From contig NZ_JAHA01000005.1 of NCBI RefSeq assembly GCF_000526935.1, forward strand, positions 1 to 54,725: DNA of 54,725 nucleotides, in the 5' to 3' direction. The notes beneath the pieces are model-generated. The model searched no databases. It was not told the origin of the DNA and was given only the letters and a program-made list of their open reading frames with translations. Of this stretch, positions 15,738-23,952 are shown piece by piece. The DNA is from Butyrivibrio sp. FCS014 (GTDB taxonomy: Bacteria; Bacillota; Clostridia; Lachnospirales; Lachnospiraceae). A program made the translations under genes and the position numbers. Positions within the stretch are counted from its first letter, which is position 1; every line of letters begins with the position of its first letter.

Positions 15738-16910
15738 ATCTAAAAGCATCTTCTCCAGGTCATCCATGTCTAAGTTCTCGCGGTGCTCAAATCCCATAAA
15801 TCCGCCCTTGCGTGGCTTTTTAGGTTCAGCTTTTTTCAGATAATACTTGTTTTTAATGCAATCTTTCATAAAAGCAATGGGAATTTCAATTGTTGTAGGA
15901 TAATCCTGCATATATTCGTATGCAAGTTTTATGCTTTCGCAGTCATAGTCGGCTTCTTCTGCTATTTCACGAACTTCCTTTAGTTTAAAATCTGCATGCA
16001 TGAGTTCATATAATTCATCAAGAATATCATCTTTAACTTCAGCACTGAGTTTTACCGGTTCCTGCTTTACTGCAGACTTCTTATTAACAAAAAATCTTAC
16101 CCCAACTGTCTTTCTACCGCTTTTGATTGGCTCATATTCCACGATCAGTGATGTTTTCTTATTCAGCTCGTCTCTGACCTTGGACAGTACGTTTCTATTA
16201 AAAATCTTATATTCTTTGTACATCGTCTGCCCTGATTTCTCTGCCAGAAGCTCAATTCTGTCATAATCAGGATTTTGTTTCTCAAGCTCAGTCTTTATTT
16301 CTTTTGATCCCCCGGAATTAATAATTCCAAGATCTAATTTGAGTTCCGTAAGCATGAACTCAAATATATGCTCCCCGGAAATCTTTGTAATATATTCTTT
16401 GCGATCATATGCAGACATTAACATCTCATATAATCTAAGCGAATATACACTCTTTAAGCTGATCGTCTCTTCCAGGCTGAGAATGGTATAACCCTTTTGA
16501 AGGTTGACAATTTTATCGGTAAGGGAATTATTATACCTGAGTTTTAAAGTACCGTTTTTAAAAGAGGCGTCTGTTACAACCTGATGAACCTCAATCTTAC
16601 CGTTCTCTTTATCTTTCATCATCAGTTTCCAGTCAAAAATAGTTGACGTCCCTTTGACCTGGCTGTCGCAGAGAGCCTCAATATGTTCATATAATGACCC
16701 GGAGTTGGAATTAAACATCTTTCTTAAATCGGATCCGTATATTGTCGCAACAGCATTATTGGTCTCGTCAATAACTATATGTTGCATACCGATGGCAAAG
16801 AGCTTCTGGCTCAGTGCCGTTCCTTTGCCCATGGCATTGATAAGCTCATTAGACTTCTGGTAAGTTTTATTTCTTACAATAAGCTGTTCCCTTTTTTCAT
16901 CCTGCTGCAT
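15732..16910 (-). CDS. repB: Plasmid-type replication initiator (Rep_3/RepB superfamily)
   Basis: The protein follows the Rep_3 plan of two winged-helix domains. It has NELINAMGKGTALSQKLFAIGMQHIV near the N-terminus, then GYTILSLEETISLKSVYSLRLYEMLMSAYDR at about 150-180 (the family's Y-x-L-R-L-Y helix). An IFNRNVLSKVRDELNKKTSLIVEYEPIKSGRK segment marks the second domain, and a basic tail ends the protein. I start it at 16910, where GGGGTGG precedes the ATG. An ATG 39 bases further upstream (16949) has no ribosome binding site, and its extra codons simply translate an iteron copy. The protein then has 392 residues. It would bind the iterons at 16922-17830 and open the origin, and the iteron over its leader suggests autorepression. 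DUF815 follows in the operon. Confidence 0.92.
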   Translation of the reverse strand: MQQDEKREQLIVRNKTYQKSNELINAMGKGTALSQKLFAIGMQHIVIDETNNAVATIYGSDLRKMFNSNSGSLYEHIEALCDSQVKGTSTIFDWKLMMKDKENGKIEVHQVVTDASFKNGTLKLRYNNSLTDKIVNLQKGYTILSLEETISLKSVYSLRLYEMLMSAYDRKEYITKISGEHIFEFMLTELKLDLGIINSGGSKEIKTELEKQNPDYDRIELLAEKSGQTMYKEYKIFNRNVLSKVRDELNKKTSLIVEYEPIKSGRKTVGVRFFVNKKSAVKQEPVKLSAEVKDDILDELYELMHADFKLKEVREIAEEADYDCESIKLAYEYMQDYPTTIEIPIAFMKDCIKNKYYLKKAEPKKPRKGGFMGFEHRENLDMDDLEKMLLDN

Positions 16911-16921
16911 GAAGCCACCCC

Positions 16922-17830
16922 AAATTCCTTTTTTAATCACCTTTGACATTATTTAGAGAAAAAAGTGCTGAAACGCTCTTCCCTTTTTACTGCCCTTACG
17001 ATTATTATATTCCTTTTTTTGTCACTTTCAATAGTAGAATCACTATATTTTGTGGCTTTATGGATGTTTTAATACCAAAAATAGTTAACTAATACAGTCA
17101 ACTTTACATTTCCTTTTTTTGTCACCGTTTACATGGGATTTTAATACTTGATTACAAAATTGACTTTTTAGATTAATATAATACGGTCATTTTTGTCCCC
17201 TTTTTTGTCACCTTTCCCAAGCCCATCATAATTTGCATTTTTTTGTTTTGCCCGTTCCCTTTTTATTCACCTTTAAGCCCTTTCATTTCCCTTTTTGGTC
17301 ACTTTTATTTTCACATCTTCCCTTTTTGTTCACCTTTAGTATAATTTATCGCTTATGCCGTTCCCTTTTTAGTCACCCACCGCCCAATATGAATCCCTTT
17401 ATCTTCCCTTTTTAGTCACTTATCTCTTTCAGGACTATATTACAGATCTCAAATATATATATGGCAAAAATGATTCTTCTTATGCTTCTTTAATCATATA
17501 TACTAATGCTATTCGGGTGCGCCCTTTTGCATCACTTTACATTCCCTTTTTGTACACCTTTCTTATCTTCTATTCAGGATATAATCCGTAAAAGCCGCTT
17601 GATACAAGGCTCTGATACGTGATCCACTTTTTATAACTTAAAATTCCATCCACTATATACGACTTCCCTTTTTAGTCACCCTTTATACCCTTTATGGTAC
17701 TTGTATTTCCTCTTTCATGTCACTTTTACGGTATCCCGGGTGCGCCCTTTTTAGTCACTTTAAATACTTGTTTGATACACTTCTCGTACCTTTTTACTGC
17801 ACTTTATATACCTGTTTTAGTCACTCTTAA
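16922..17830 (+). repeat. Iteron array of about 17 same-orientation copies: probable replication origin
   Basis: The consensus is close to TTCCCTTTTTAGTCACCTTT. Clear copies begin near 16925, 17009, 17109, 17194, 17255, 17285, 17317, 17360, 17403, 17540, 17663 and 17743. Weaker copies begin near 16978, 17519, 17704, 17786 and 17810. All read in the plus direction, at irregular 30-120 base intervals. Two copies (17515 and 17737) share a longer unit starting GGGTGCGCCCTTTT. The array lies directly upstream of the divergent Rep_3 initiator and enters its leader. I see no consensus DnaA box. Arrays like this bind Rep_3 initiators in iteron plasmids and chromids. Confidence 0.85.
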
Positions 17831-18984
17831 CTGCAACAAACCGCGAATTTATCGCATTTTCACGCCTATCTAATTAATAAAAGAATTGTCGTTTATATAT
17901 AAAAATAAAACAACACAAAGTCACATAAAAATAACCATCTGCTCCTATCTTAGAACAGATGGCCAAATATTATATAAAATAATAGGCTATCAAGCTTTTA
18001 ATGCTTTTAATGCTTTCAGTATGGTTTATATTGTAATCCCTGAAGTAAGTACTGCAGTAAAGTATGGTAGATCATTTTTCCATAGGTCAGATTTATGAAT
18101 GGTTTTGGAGCTTCTGGTCTTTAATTGAACCCAAAAAGATCTTTTATTCAGTTCTAATACTCATATCAATAATAGTGATCGGATAAAGCAGCGAATAATC
18201 ATATATTGATACTTTTACATATTTGAGCAGCTATGCTTATATATTCTTCGAATATCATTTGAACTCATACTTTTTAGAACTTTAAATTAATGCATCGTTG
18301 GAGATGCTATATAGATTTTAAAAATTAACAAATAATATGGAAATAGAATGTTAAATAATCACATAATTAGTACATATAAATAATAACATAAGATATTAAA
18401 ATAAGACTTAATAAAATGCATAAAATCTGATGCTTGGGTGTGCATATCAATGTGAATAATTAAATAAATTAGGCATATGAGGGATGAGCGATATATTATA
18501 AAATTACAATAGATATAGTAAAGAAATAACAAACGGGATCATTTTAAAAGAATGGCGTAAAATGTAATGACTGAACAGATCAATTATTCATCTTAATTTG
18601 TTGCATTTTAAATCAAAAACTCTATAATAATAAAATTATATTTAATAAAGGCTTTAAAGGTTGATTAAAACACATAAATACCATGAGTTATTGTAATGCA
18701 ATTTTACGGTTCCTGACAAATATTATGCAAGAAAAAATGCATTATTCTGTAATTATATCCGACAATAAATGGTGCATGTGATATAAACCCGCATTATTAC
18801 TGGGATTATACATATATATTGATGCAAGATGAACATGCAATTGCTCGATTTTCTAAAAATAGTTTATATAAATTTTATAAAATTCATTATTCCATCATAT
18901 ATTCAAGTAGATTTATCGTACTAATACCCTCAAAAATCAATACAGAGAAAAACAATTAATAGCACTACAAAATTGATAATAATT

Positions 18985-19145
18985 AATGATTAAATTCCAC
19001 ACAATGATCCTGAAGCTGGGATCCTGGTTTTCTTGAGAGATTCTTATGCGTAAGTGTATAAAATGTATTGTGTGGCAAGGCTCAAAAAGCTGCCGGATCT
19101 TAATGCTAAGTTGGAAATTGACTACGCCAGGCCACCTGGGCAATT
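18985..19145. other. Island of ordinary base composition inside the AT-rich stretch
   Basis: About 160 bases here have far higher G+C than the flanks. They include a small dyad, CCAGG-CCA-CCTGG, at the right edge. No good ribosome binding site or recognisable protein is present. It could be a structured RNA, a regulatory site or the remnant of an inserted gene. Confidence 0.35.
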
Positions 19146-19950
19146 GAATAATATGTATTATATATCAATCATATTTAATATACAACAGATAAAATACAAA
19201 TATATTATAAAATAAAAATATAATATACATGCTATAAACTACAAATAACACATCTGAAAAATATGATATATATTAGTACTATAATATAATTATATCATAA
19301 TAAAAATATAATACAAATAAAATATCTAATATATTAAATGTAAAGTAAATACATGTAATATATAAAATATAGAAAACATAATTAGTATATAAAATATAAT
19401 AAAAATATATAATATATAATTATACAAATGATGTATGTAATATATGGCATAATACATCTATAGGATATTCGGGATATATAACATATTTAATGCAAATACC
19501 ATATAATTATATTGCTGATATATCTAATAGAAACTATAAAAGTCAAATAAATAGTATGACATATATAACATACATAACATACATATCATATATGCAGACA
19601 TAATACACGAATAAAGTCTATGAAAAAAAATGACATATATGATATATATAATATGTATCGCCAATAAAAAGTATATAAGAATATAATGCTGGCCACTGAG
19701 CCTTTTATGTCAGCTTGATCAACAGTAATGCGGAAATGTTGGAATATAAACGAAAAATGTGGAATAGAGTAGTATATCAATATATAACATATATGATATA
19801 CATAACTATACTTAGTGCTCCGATAACTCATTGAATTTAGTTTAAGTTGCCAGTGTAAGATTAAGGATAAATATATAGCAAATAGAAAATGTTTGGCTCC
19901 CGTCAATATTATGCTGACCACAAATAAAATACATAATATATACTGAAAAT

Positions 19951-19964
19951 ATGTTATATAACAT
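19951..19964. promoter_or_regulatory. Palindrome ATGTTATATAACAT, copy 1 (candidate partition or operator site)
   Basis: A perfect 14-bp palindrome about 300 bases upstream of parA, identical to the copy at 20137. Type Ib partition systems carry such sites in front of parA. Confidence 0.5.
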
Positions 19965-20136
19965 CTATAATATTCGCAAATGCTCTTAGTAAATTTCAAG
20001 TATTGTACCTGTAAAAATAGTACATATAGATGCTAAATGATTTATATTTGATATATAACATATACAATCTGCGGTCATCCGGCTTGTATATTATAGAAAT
20101 CTCAGAATAAAGAGAATCAATATAAATGTCTCATAT

Positions 20137-20150
20137 ATGTTATATAACAT
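20137..20150. promoter_or_regulatory. Palindrome ATGTTATATAACAT, copy 2 (candidate partition or operator site)
   Basis: The second perfect copy, 117 bases before the parA start. Related half-sites (ATATATAACA) flank it at 20055 and 20228. This position suits an operator/centromere bound by the ribbon-helix-helix partner. Confidence 0.5.
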
Positions 20151-20266
20151 TCATAAAAGATATATTATATAAACTACATATTTCTTATTGAAATCAAATA
20201 AAAAATCTATTATAATACTTGAGGGAAATAATATATATAACACATATATGTTCCATAGGAGGAGTT

Positions 20267-21094
20267 ATGCGAATAGTAGCTTTTAGTAACCAGAAGGGTG
20301 GGGTTGCTAAGACCACATCCAGTTATGCAATGGCTGTTGGCCTTGCAAAAAGGGGGAATAAGGTTCTTGTAATTGATGCAGACCCACAGGAAAATTTATC
20401 AATGACAGCAGGAATAGATCTTAATGACATTGACCCTGATCCTGAAGATATAGATGCCTTGTCGCCGGAGGAACAGAAATATTTTGAAGAAAATGTACCG
20501 GCTAAACTATTCGAGGTAATGAAGGGAGAGAAGGATATAAATAAAGCCATTATCCCTATTGCGGAGAATCTTGATCTCATTGTCGGAGGGATTGATCTTG
20601 CTTCTGCAGATATGACCTTTAATGATCTTGGAAGAGAAAGACTTATTAAAACAGCATTTAAGAAATTAAAAAAGAAGTATGATTACTGCATTTTTGATTG
20701 CAGCCCTGCGTTGGGCGTAGTTTTAATGAACATTCTTACGGTTGCTGATGAGGTTGTTATTCCTTTGGAACCGGGGGCATATTCTTTACAGGGATTAAGT
20801 CGACTGTATAAGTTTATAGATCAGATTCATGAGTATACAAACGATAAACTTAAGGTTGACGGAATTTTGGTCACTAAAGTCAGAAACACAGCAAATTCCA
20901 AGATTTGGATCAATGATATTGAGGAAAAGGCGGAACTTCTTGGAACCAAGGTATATAAATCCAAGATTAGATTAAATGTTTCGGTAGAAGAAGCTCAGAC
21001 GATGAAAATGGACATATTTGAATATTCATCTGGATCGGCAGCTGCGAGAGATTATGACGATTTTATAGATGAGTTCCTTGAGGAGGATGAGTGA
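20267..21094 (+). CDS. parA: ParA-family partition ATPase
   Basis: I chose the ATG at 20267, with AGGAGG three bases upstream; the longer frame upstream translates AT-rich leader. The 275-residue protein has a deviant Walker A, QKGGVAKTT, with Lys10 and Lys15, where the usual GKTT reads AKTT. It also has VIDADPQEN, a Walker B region YDYCIFDCSPALGVVLMN and EPGAYSLQGLSRL. There is no N-terminal DNA-binding domain, as in type Ib plasmid or Soj-like ParAs. It would form ATP-driven gradients on the nucleoid that segregate DNA. The next gene starts within its stop codon, so the two are translationally coupled. Confidence 0.95.
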   Translation: MRIVAFSNQKGGVAKTTSSYAMAVGLAKRGNKVLVIDADPQENLSMTAGIDLNDIDPDPEDIDALSPEEQKYFEENVPAKLFEVMKGEKDINKAIIPIAENLDLIVGGIDLASADMTFNDLGRERLIKTAFKKLKKKYDYCIFDCSPALGVVLMNILTVADEVVIPLEPGAYSLQGLSRLYKFIDQIHEYTNDKLKVDGILVTKVRNTANSKIWINDIEEKAELLGTKVYKSKIRLNVSVEEAQTMKMDIFEYSSGSAAARDYDDFIDEFLEEDE

Positions 21095-21666
21095 TGGGTA
21101 AAGCAGACAAATTGCAAATGGGCGCAAAAAAGACCGGAAGAGGATTGTTTGCAGATATGCAGTCGCTGAAAGGCAGAGAAGAAGCGGCAACAGCAGACAA
21201 TAAAGTAACAAGCGATACCGTAAAAACAGAAAAAGCGACCAAATCAGTCAAGAAATCAGAGCCTGTTATTGAGGCTCCGGCAAAGAATGAAGATATTCTT
21301 AGTACAATTATGGAACCTGCGCCGGAATCTGTGCCTATTGAACCAAAGGCTGAAATAGAGAGCAAGCCTATTGAGTCACCATCGGAAATTATCGAGGAAG
21401 TTCAGACAGAAATTAATAAAATGGAAAATAAGCCCAAAAGAGAGGTAGATAAGTCCACCAGCAGATACGAAAAAGATAAATTCCTTTTGCTGGATATCAG
21501 AGGATACAGAGATTACGTAGAGCATATGTCCAAGGCGGCAAATATGTCCGCAACAAAGTATATCAGAGGCCTTATAGAGAAGGATATGGAAAAAAACAGG
21601 GATATATATGATGCCCATAAGAAACTGGAACAGATGTTGATGAACAGAACTGCCGGACAGCAGTAA
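21094..21666 (+). CDS. ParB-type partner protein with a C-terminal ribbon-helix-helix-like domain
   Basis: The ATG at 21094 overlaps the last base of the parA stop, with AGGAGG seven bases upstream inside parA. The 190-residue protein starts with a basic segment (MGKADKLQMGAKKTGRGLF). A long charged Glu/Lys/Pro linker covers about residues 30-115. The C-terminal domain (FLLLDIRGYRDYVEHMSKAA, then NMSATKYIRGLIEKDME) has the spacing of a ribbon-helix-helix DNA-binding fold. The N-terminal basic segment could contact ParA and stimulate its ATPase. It is not a classical ParB (no CTPase or HTH motif). It most likely binds the palindromes upstream of parA; that is inference. Confidence 0.8.
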   Translation: MGKADKLQMGAKKTGRGLFADMQSLKGREEAATADNKVTSDTVKTEKATKSVKKSEPVIEAPAKNEDILSTIMEPAPESVPIEPKAEIESKPIESPSEIIEEVQTEINKMENKPKREVDKSTSRYEKDKFLLLDIRGYRDYVEHMSKAANMSATKYIRGLIEKDMEKNRDIYDAHKKLEQMLMNRTAGQQ

Positions 21667-21703
21667 GTATATCAAACTTGCGGTTACAGCAATAATATCA
21701 ATA

Positions 21704-21736
21704 AAAAGCCCCCAGATCATAGATCTGAGGGCTTTA
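21704..21736. terminator. Bidirectional terminator between the partition operon and the HU gene
   Basis: AAAGCCCCCAGATC and GATCTGAGGGCTTT form a near-perfect stem around a three-base loop. A/T runs on each side serve both converging transcripts. Confidence 0.88.
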
Positions 21737-21755
21737 GTTATTTCATAAACAGAGA

Positions 21756-22040
21756 TTATTTCTTCTTTCCGTTAACAGCGTCCTTGAGAGCCTTACCAGC
21801 TTTGAATTTAGGAACTGTAGCTGCAGGAATCTTAATAGCTGCACCAGTCTGAGGATTCTTACCTGTTCTAGCTGCTCTCTTAGCAGTCTCGAATGTTCCG
21901 AAGCCTACAAGCTGAACTTTGCCTTTTTTCTTAAGCTCTTTAGCAACAACATCTGTGAAAGCCTTAACAGCCTTCTCAGCGTCCTTCTTGGAGAGCTCAG
22001 TAGCCTTTGCGATAGCATCAACAAGTTCTGTCTTATTCAT
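21756..22040 (-). CDS. hup: DNA-binding protein HU
   Basis: A 94-residue HU/IHF-family protein. It starts MNKTELVDAIAKATELSKKDAEKAV and carries the family arm signature GFGTFETAKRAARTGKNPQTGAAIKIPA, ending with a Lys-rich tail. HU bends and compacts DNA and takes part in replication initiation. It has a strong GGGAGG ribosome binding site and a recognisable promoter, and is monocistronic. It converges on the partition operon. HU proteins assist opening of many iteron origins, so the proximity may be functional, but HU genes occur in many contexts. Confidence 0.97.
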   Translation of the reverse strand: MNKTELVDAIAKATELSKKDAEKAVKAFTDVVAKELKKKGKVQLVGFGTFETAKRAARTGKNPQTGAAIKIPAATVPKFKAGKALKDAVNGKKK

Positions 22041-22084
22041 GGATTATACCTCCCTCAAATAGAGTTATTTAACTACTAAACAAG

Positions 22085-22113
22085 ATTTTACACCTATTTA
22101 TGCGCCATCACAA
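22085..22113 (-). promoter_or_regulatory. Sigma-A-type promoter of the HU gene
   Basis: On the minus strand TTGTGA (22113-22108) and TAAAAT (22090-22085) are separated by exactly 17 bases, about 45 bases before the HU start codon. Confidence 0.6.
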
Positions 22114-22215
22114 GATTTTAAAGACGAAAAACTGCATAAATTAAAAGTGTTTTTTAGTGCATAATTCTGAAAAAGCGCAGAAATATTGACTTTTTTCGAA
22201 TTGTGATGCTGAGAT

Positions 22216-23565
22216 TTACAGTACAGACACGGTTTGGCGGTATAGCTTTCTGAAAAAGTACGATGATAGCAGTAAAGAAGAGAGTTCAGCAATAGGGAAT
22301 GCACACCAGACAAGATCAAGAGATCCTGTTTTCGATAAAAGCCAGGCAACGGGGATCAAAACTACAAGCTGCCTTCCCACAGATATGGCAAGTGAATAAA
22401 TACTCTTCGAAAAGGCCTGGAATATAGAACCCATTGCTATACATAGGCCGGCCAAAGGGAACGAAAGGCTTATTATTCTAAGAGCCGGTATACCCATTAG
22501 AAGCATATTATCAGAAGCAGTAAAGAAGCTAAGTAGAACATCAGGAATAACCAGGAAAGTGACCATTCCTACAAGCATTATGGAGACAGCCAAAATAATG
22601 GCAAACTTTAAGGCTTCTATTATCCTGGCCTTTTTCCTTGCTCCATAGTTATATGCAAGGACAGGAATAAGACCGTTGTTCAGGCCAAATACAGGCATAA
22701 AGAAGAAACTCTGAAGCTTGAAATAAACGCCAAATACAGCTGTAGCTGTAGATGAAAAACTTTCCAGTATCCGGTTCATCATATATGTCATGGCTGATCC
22801 TATGGACATCATGAGAATAGAAGGAACGCCTACAAAATATATTTCCTTTATGACCTGGAGACTTGGATGGAATATAGACTTCAGGGACAGCTTTATATCT
22901 TTATTATAATGAAGATTACAGTACAGACCGATAAGAGAGCCAACCAGCTGCCCAAGAATTGTTGCATAAGCGGCACCGGCAACTCCCATTTCGGGGAAGG
23001 GACCAAGTCCGAAAATAAAGACAGGGTCAAAAATAATATTTGTAATAGCTCCAGAAGCTTGTGAGATCATGCTGAATACAGTCCTTCCGGTAGACTGAAG
23101 AAGTCTCTCGAAAGTGACTTGGAAGAATAGAAACACTGAGCAGGTACATATTATACTAAGGTAAGTGTTGCCGTATTCATGGATTATGGGGTTATGTGTT
23201 TGGGATGCTATAAAACTGCCAGTAAAAAATATACCTATAAAAAGAAATACAGCGTAATTAAATACAGTAAGCAGCAAAGATGCGTTAGCGGCACTGTCGG
23301 ATATATCAAATTTCTTTTCCCCAAGAGATCTGGATAAAAGGGCATTAACTCCGACACCGGTACCTGCTGCGAGGGCAATCATAAGATTCTGCATCGGGAA
23401 AGCAAGGGTTACGGCAGTGAGAGCTTCTTCGTCTATCTGAGAAACAAAGATGCTGTCCACAACATTGTATAGAGCCTGAACCATCATTGAGATCATCATG
23501 GGCAATGACATCGTCACTATCAGCTTTTTTATGGGCATAACGCCCATCTTGTTCTCTTTTGTCAT
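22216..23565 (-). CDS. MATE-family efflux transporter
   Basis: The 449-residue integral membrane protein has about twelve hydrophobic segments. Family landmarks are PIKKLIVTMSLPMMISMMVQALYNVVDSIFVSQI at the start, GTGVGVNALLSRSLGEKKFD and LLQSTGRTVFSMISQASGAITNIIFDPVFIFG. It would export cationic drugs or metabolites in exchange for Na+ or H+; the substrate is not predictable. It begins with AAGGAAA before the ATG. A 175-base gap with the HU promoter follows, so it is not clearly in an operon. Confidence 0.93.
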   Translation of the reverse strand: MTKENKMGVMPIKKLIVTMSLPMMISMMVQALYNVVDSIFVSQIDEEALTAVTLAFPMQNLMIALAAGTGVGVNALLSRSLGEKKFDISDSAANASLLLTVFNYAVFLFIGIFFTGSFIASQTHNPIIHEYGNTYLSIICTCSVFLFFQVTFERLLQSTGRTVFSMISQASGAITNIIFDPVFIFGLGPFPEMGVAGAAYATILGQLVGSLIGLYCNLHYNKDIKLSLKSIFHPSLQVIKEIYFVGVPSILMMSIGSAMTYMMNRILESFSSTATAVFGVYFKLQSFFFMPVFGLNNGLIPVLAYNYGARKKARIIEALKFAIILAVSIMLVGMVTFLVIPDVLLSFFTASDNMLLMGIPALRIISLSFPLAGLCIAMGSIFQAFSKSIYSLAISVGRQLVVLIPVAWLLSKTGSLDLVWCAFPIAELSSLLLSSYFFRKLYRQTVSVL

Positions 23566-23734
23566 AGTATTTCCTTAATATATTTAATGTTTAAAACGTT
23601 GATATTACAGGTTAGAAGTATATCATTTAGAAATAAATGTTTCAATTTAGAAAGGGCGGATTGCAATTATATTTTAAAACATTAAAATTTGTGCAATATT
23701 TTGTGAAAAAAGGATTGCATAATTTTTTTCAATA

Positions 23735-23855
23735 TGATAACTTATTCTCGCTCGAGGAGAGCAGTCTGGACGGTTCCGTTAAAAAAATACGCATCAGTCG
23801 TATAAAAACTTGATCGCATCACCACTGTATGAGAAGTGGTGGTGCGATTTGTCTT
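23735..23855 (+). ncRNA. Possible small RNA or manA leader ending in a terminator-like hairpin
   Basis: Between the MATE and manA starts (387 bases without a gene) lies a patch of normal G+C inside AT-rich flanks. It ends in a 14-bp stem, ATCGCATCACCACT with AGTGGTGGTGCGAT, followed by TTGTCTTTT. A weak -35/-10 pair may precede it (TTGCAT near 23716). No reading frame fits. It could be an independent RNA or an attenuator for manA, whose ATG is about 100 bases further on. Confidence 0.4.
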
Positions 23856-23952
23856 TTCTGCGAAAAATATAATAAAATATAATAGGTATTGATTTTATTT
23901 CTATTTAAATGCAAAATGGATAAAGCGCTTTTTAGAAATAAACGGAGTTTTT

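Larger units (their letters stand above)
17880..20250. other. About 2.3 kb of very AT-rich non-coding DNA between the iterons and parA
   Basis: The stretch is dominated by ATATAT-type tracts and short palindromes (TATATAACATATATGATATA and variants near 19561, 19781, 20055 and 20228). I find no open frame with a ribosome binding site and credible composition. It probably combines the duplex-unwinding region of the origin with partition sites in front of parA. The only part with ordinary base composition is at 18985-19145. Confidence 0.6.

Noticed and set aside
17233..17415. A short plus-strand frame rich in Phe/Pro within the iteron array
   Set aside because: It only translates iteron copies (CCCTTTTT gives Pro-Phe) and has no start signals.
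16922..17830. A CRISPR array, because of the repeated units
   Set aside because: The repeats are degenerate, about 20 bases, irregularly spaced and lack uniform spacers; no cas genes are present. They fit iterons beside a Rep_3 gene.
18937..19143. A 68-codon minus-strand frame over the normal-composition island
   Set aside because: It has no ribosome binding site and no recognisable motif, and half of it extends into AT-only sequence.
19586..19999. A 137-codon open frame on the minus strand in the AT-rich region
   Set aside because: The composition follows the surrounding AT-rich DNA, there is no ribosome binding site, and the product is a run of Ile/Tyr/Phe typical of chance frames.
16950..20266. 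DnaA boxes in the origin region
   Set aside because: Reading both strands I found no TTATCCACA or close one-mismatch match that I could trust.
21756..22040. HU as a dedicated part of the replicon
   Set aside because: HU has its own promoter and terminator and converges on parA; proximity alone is weak evidence.
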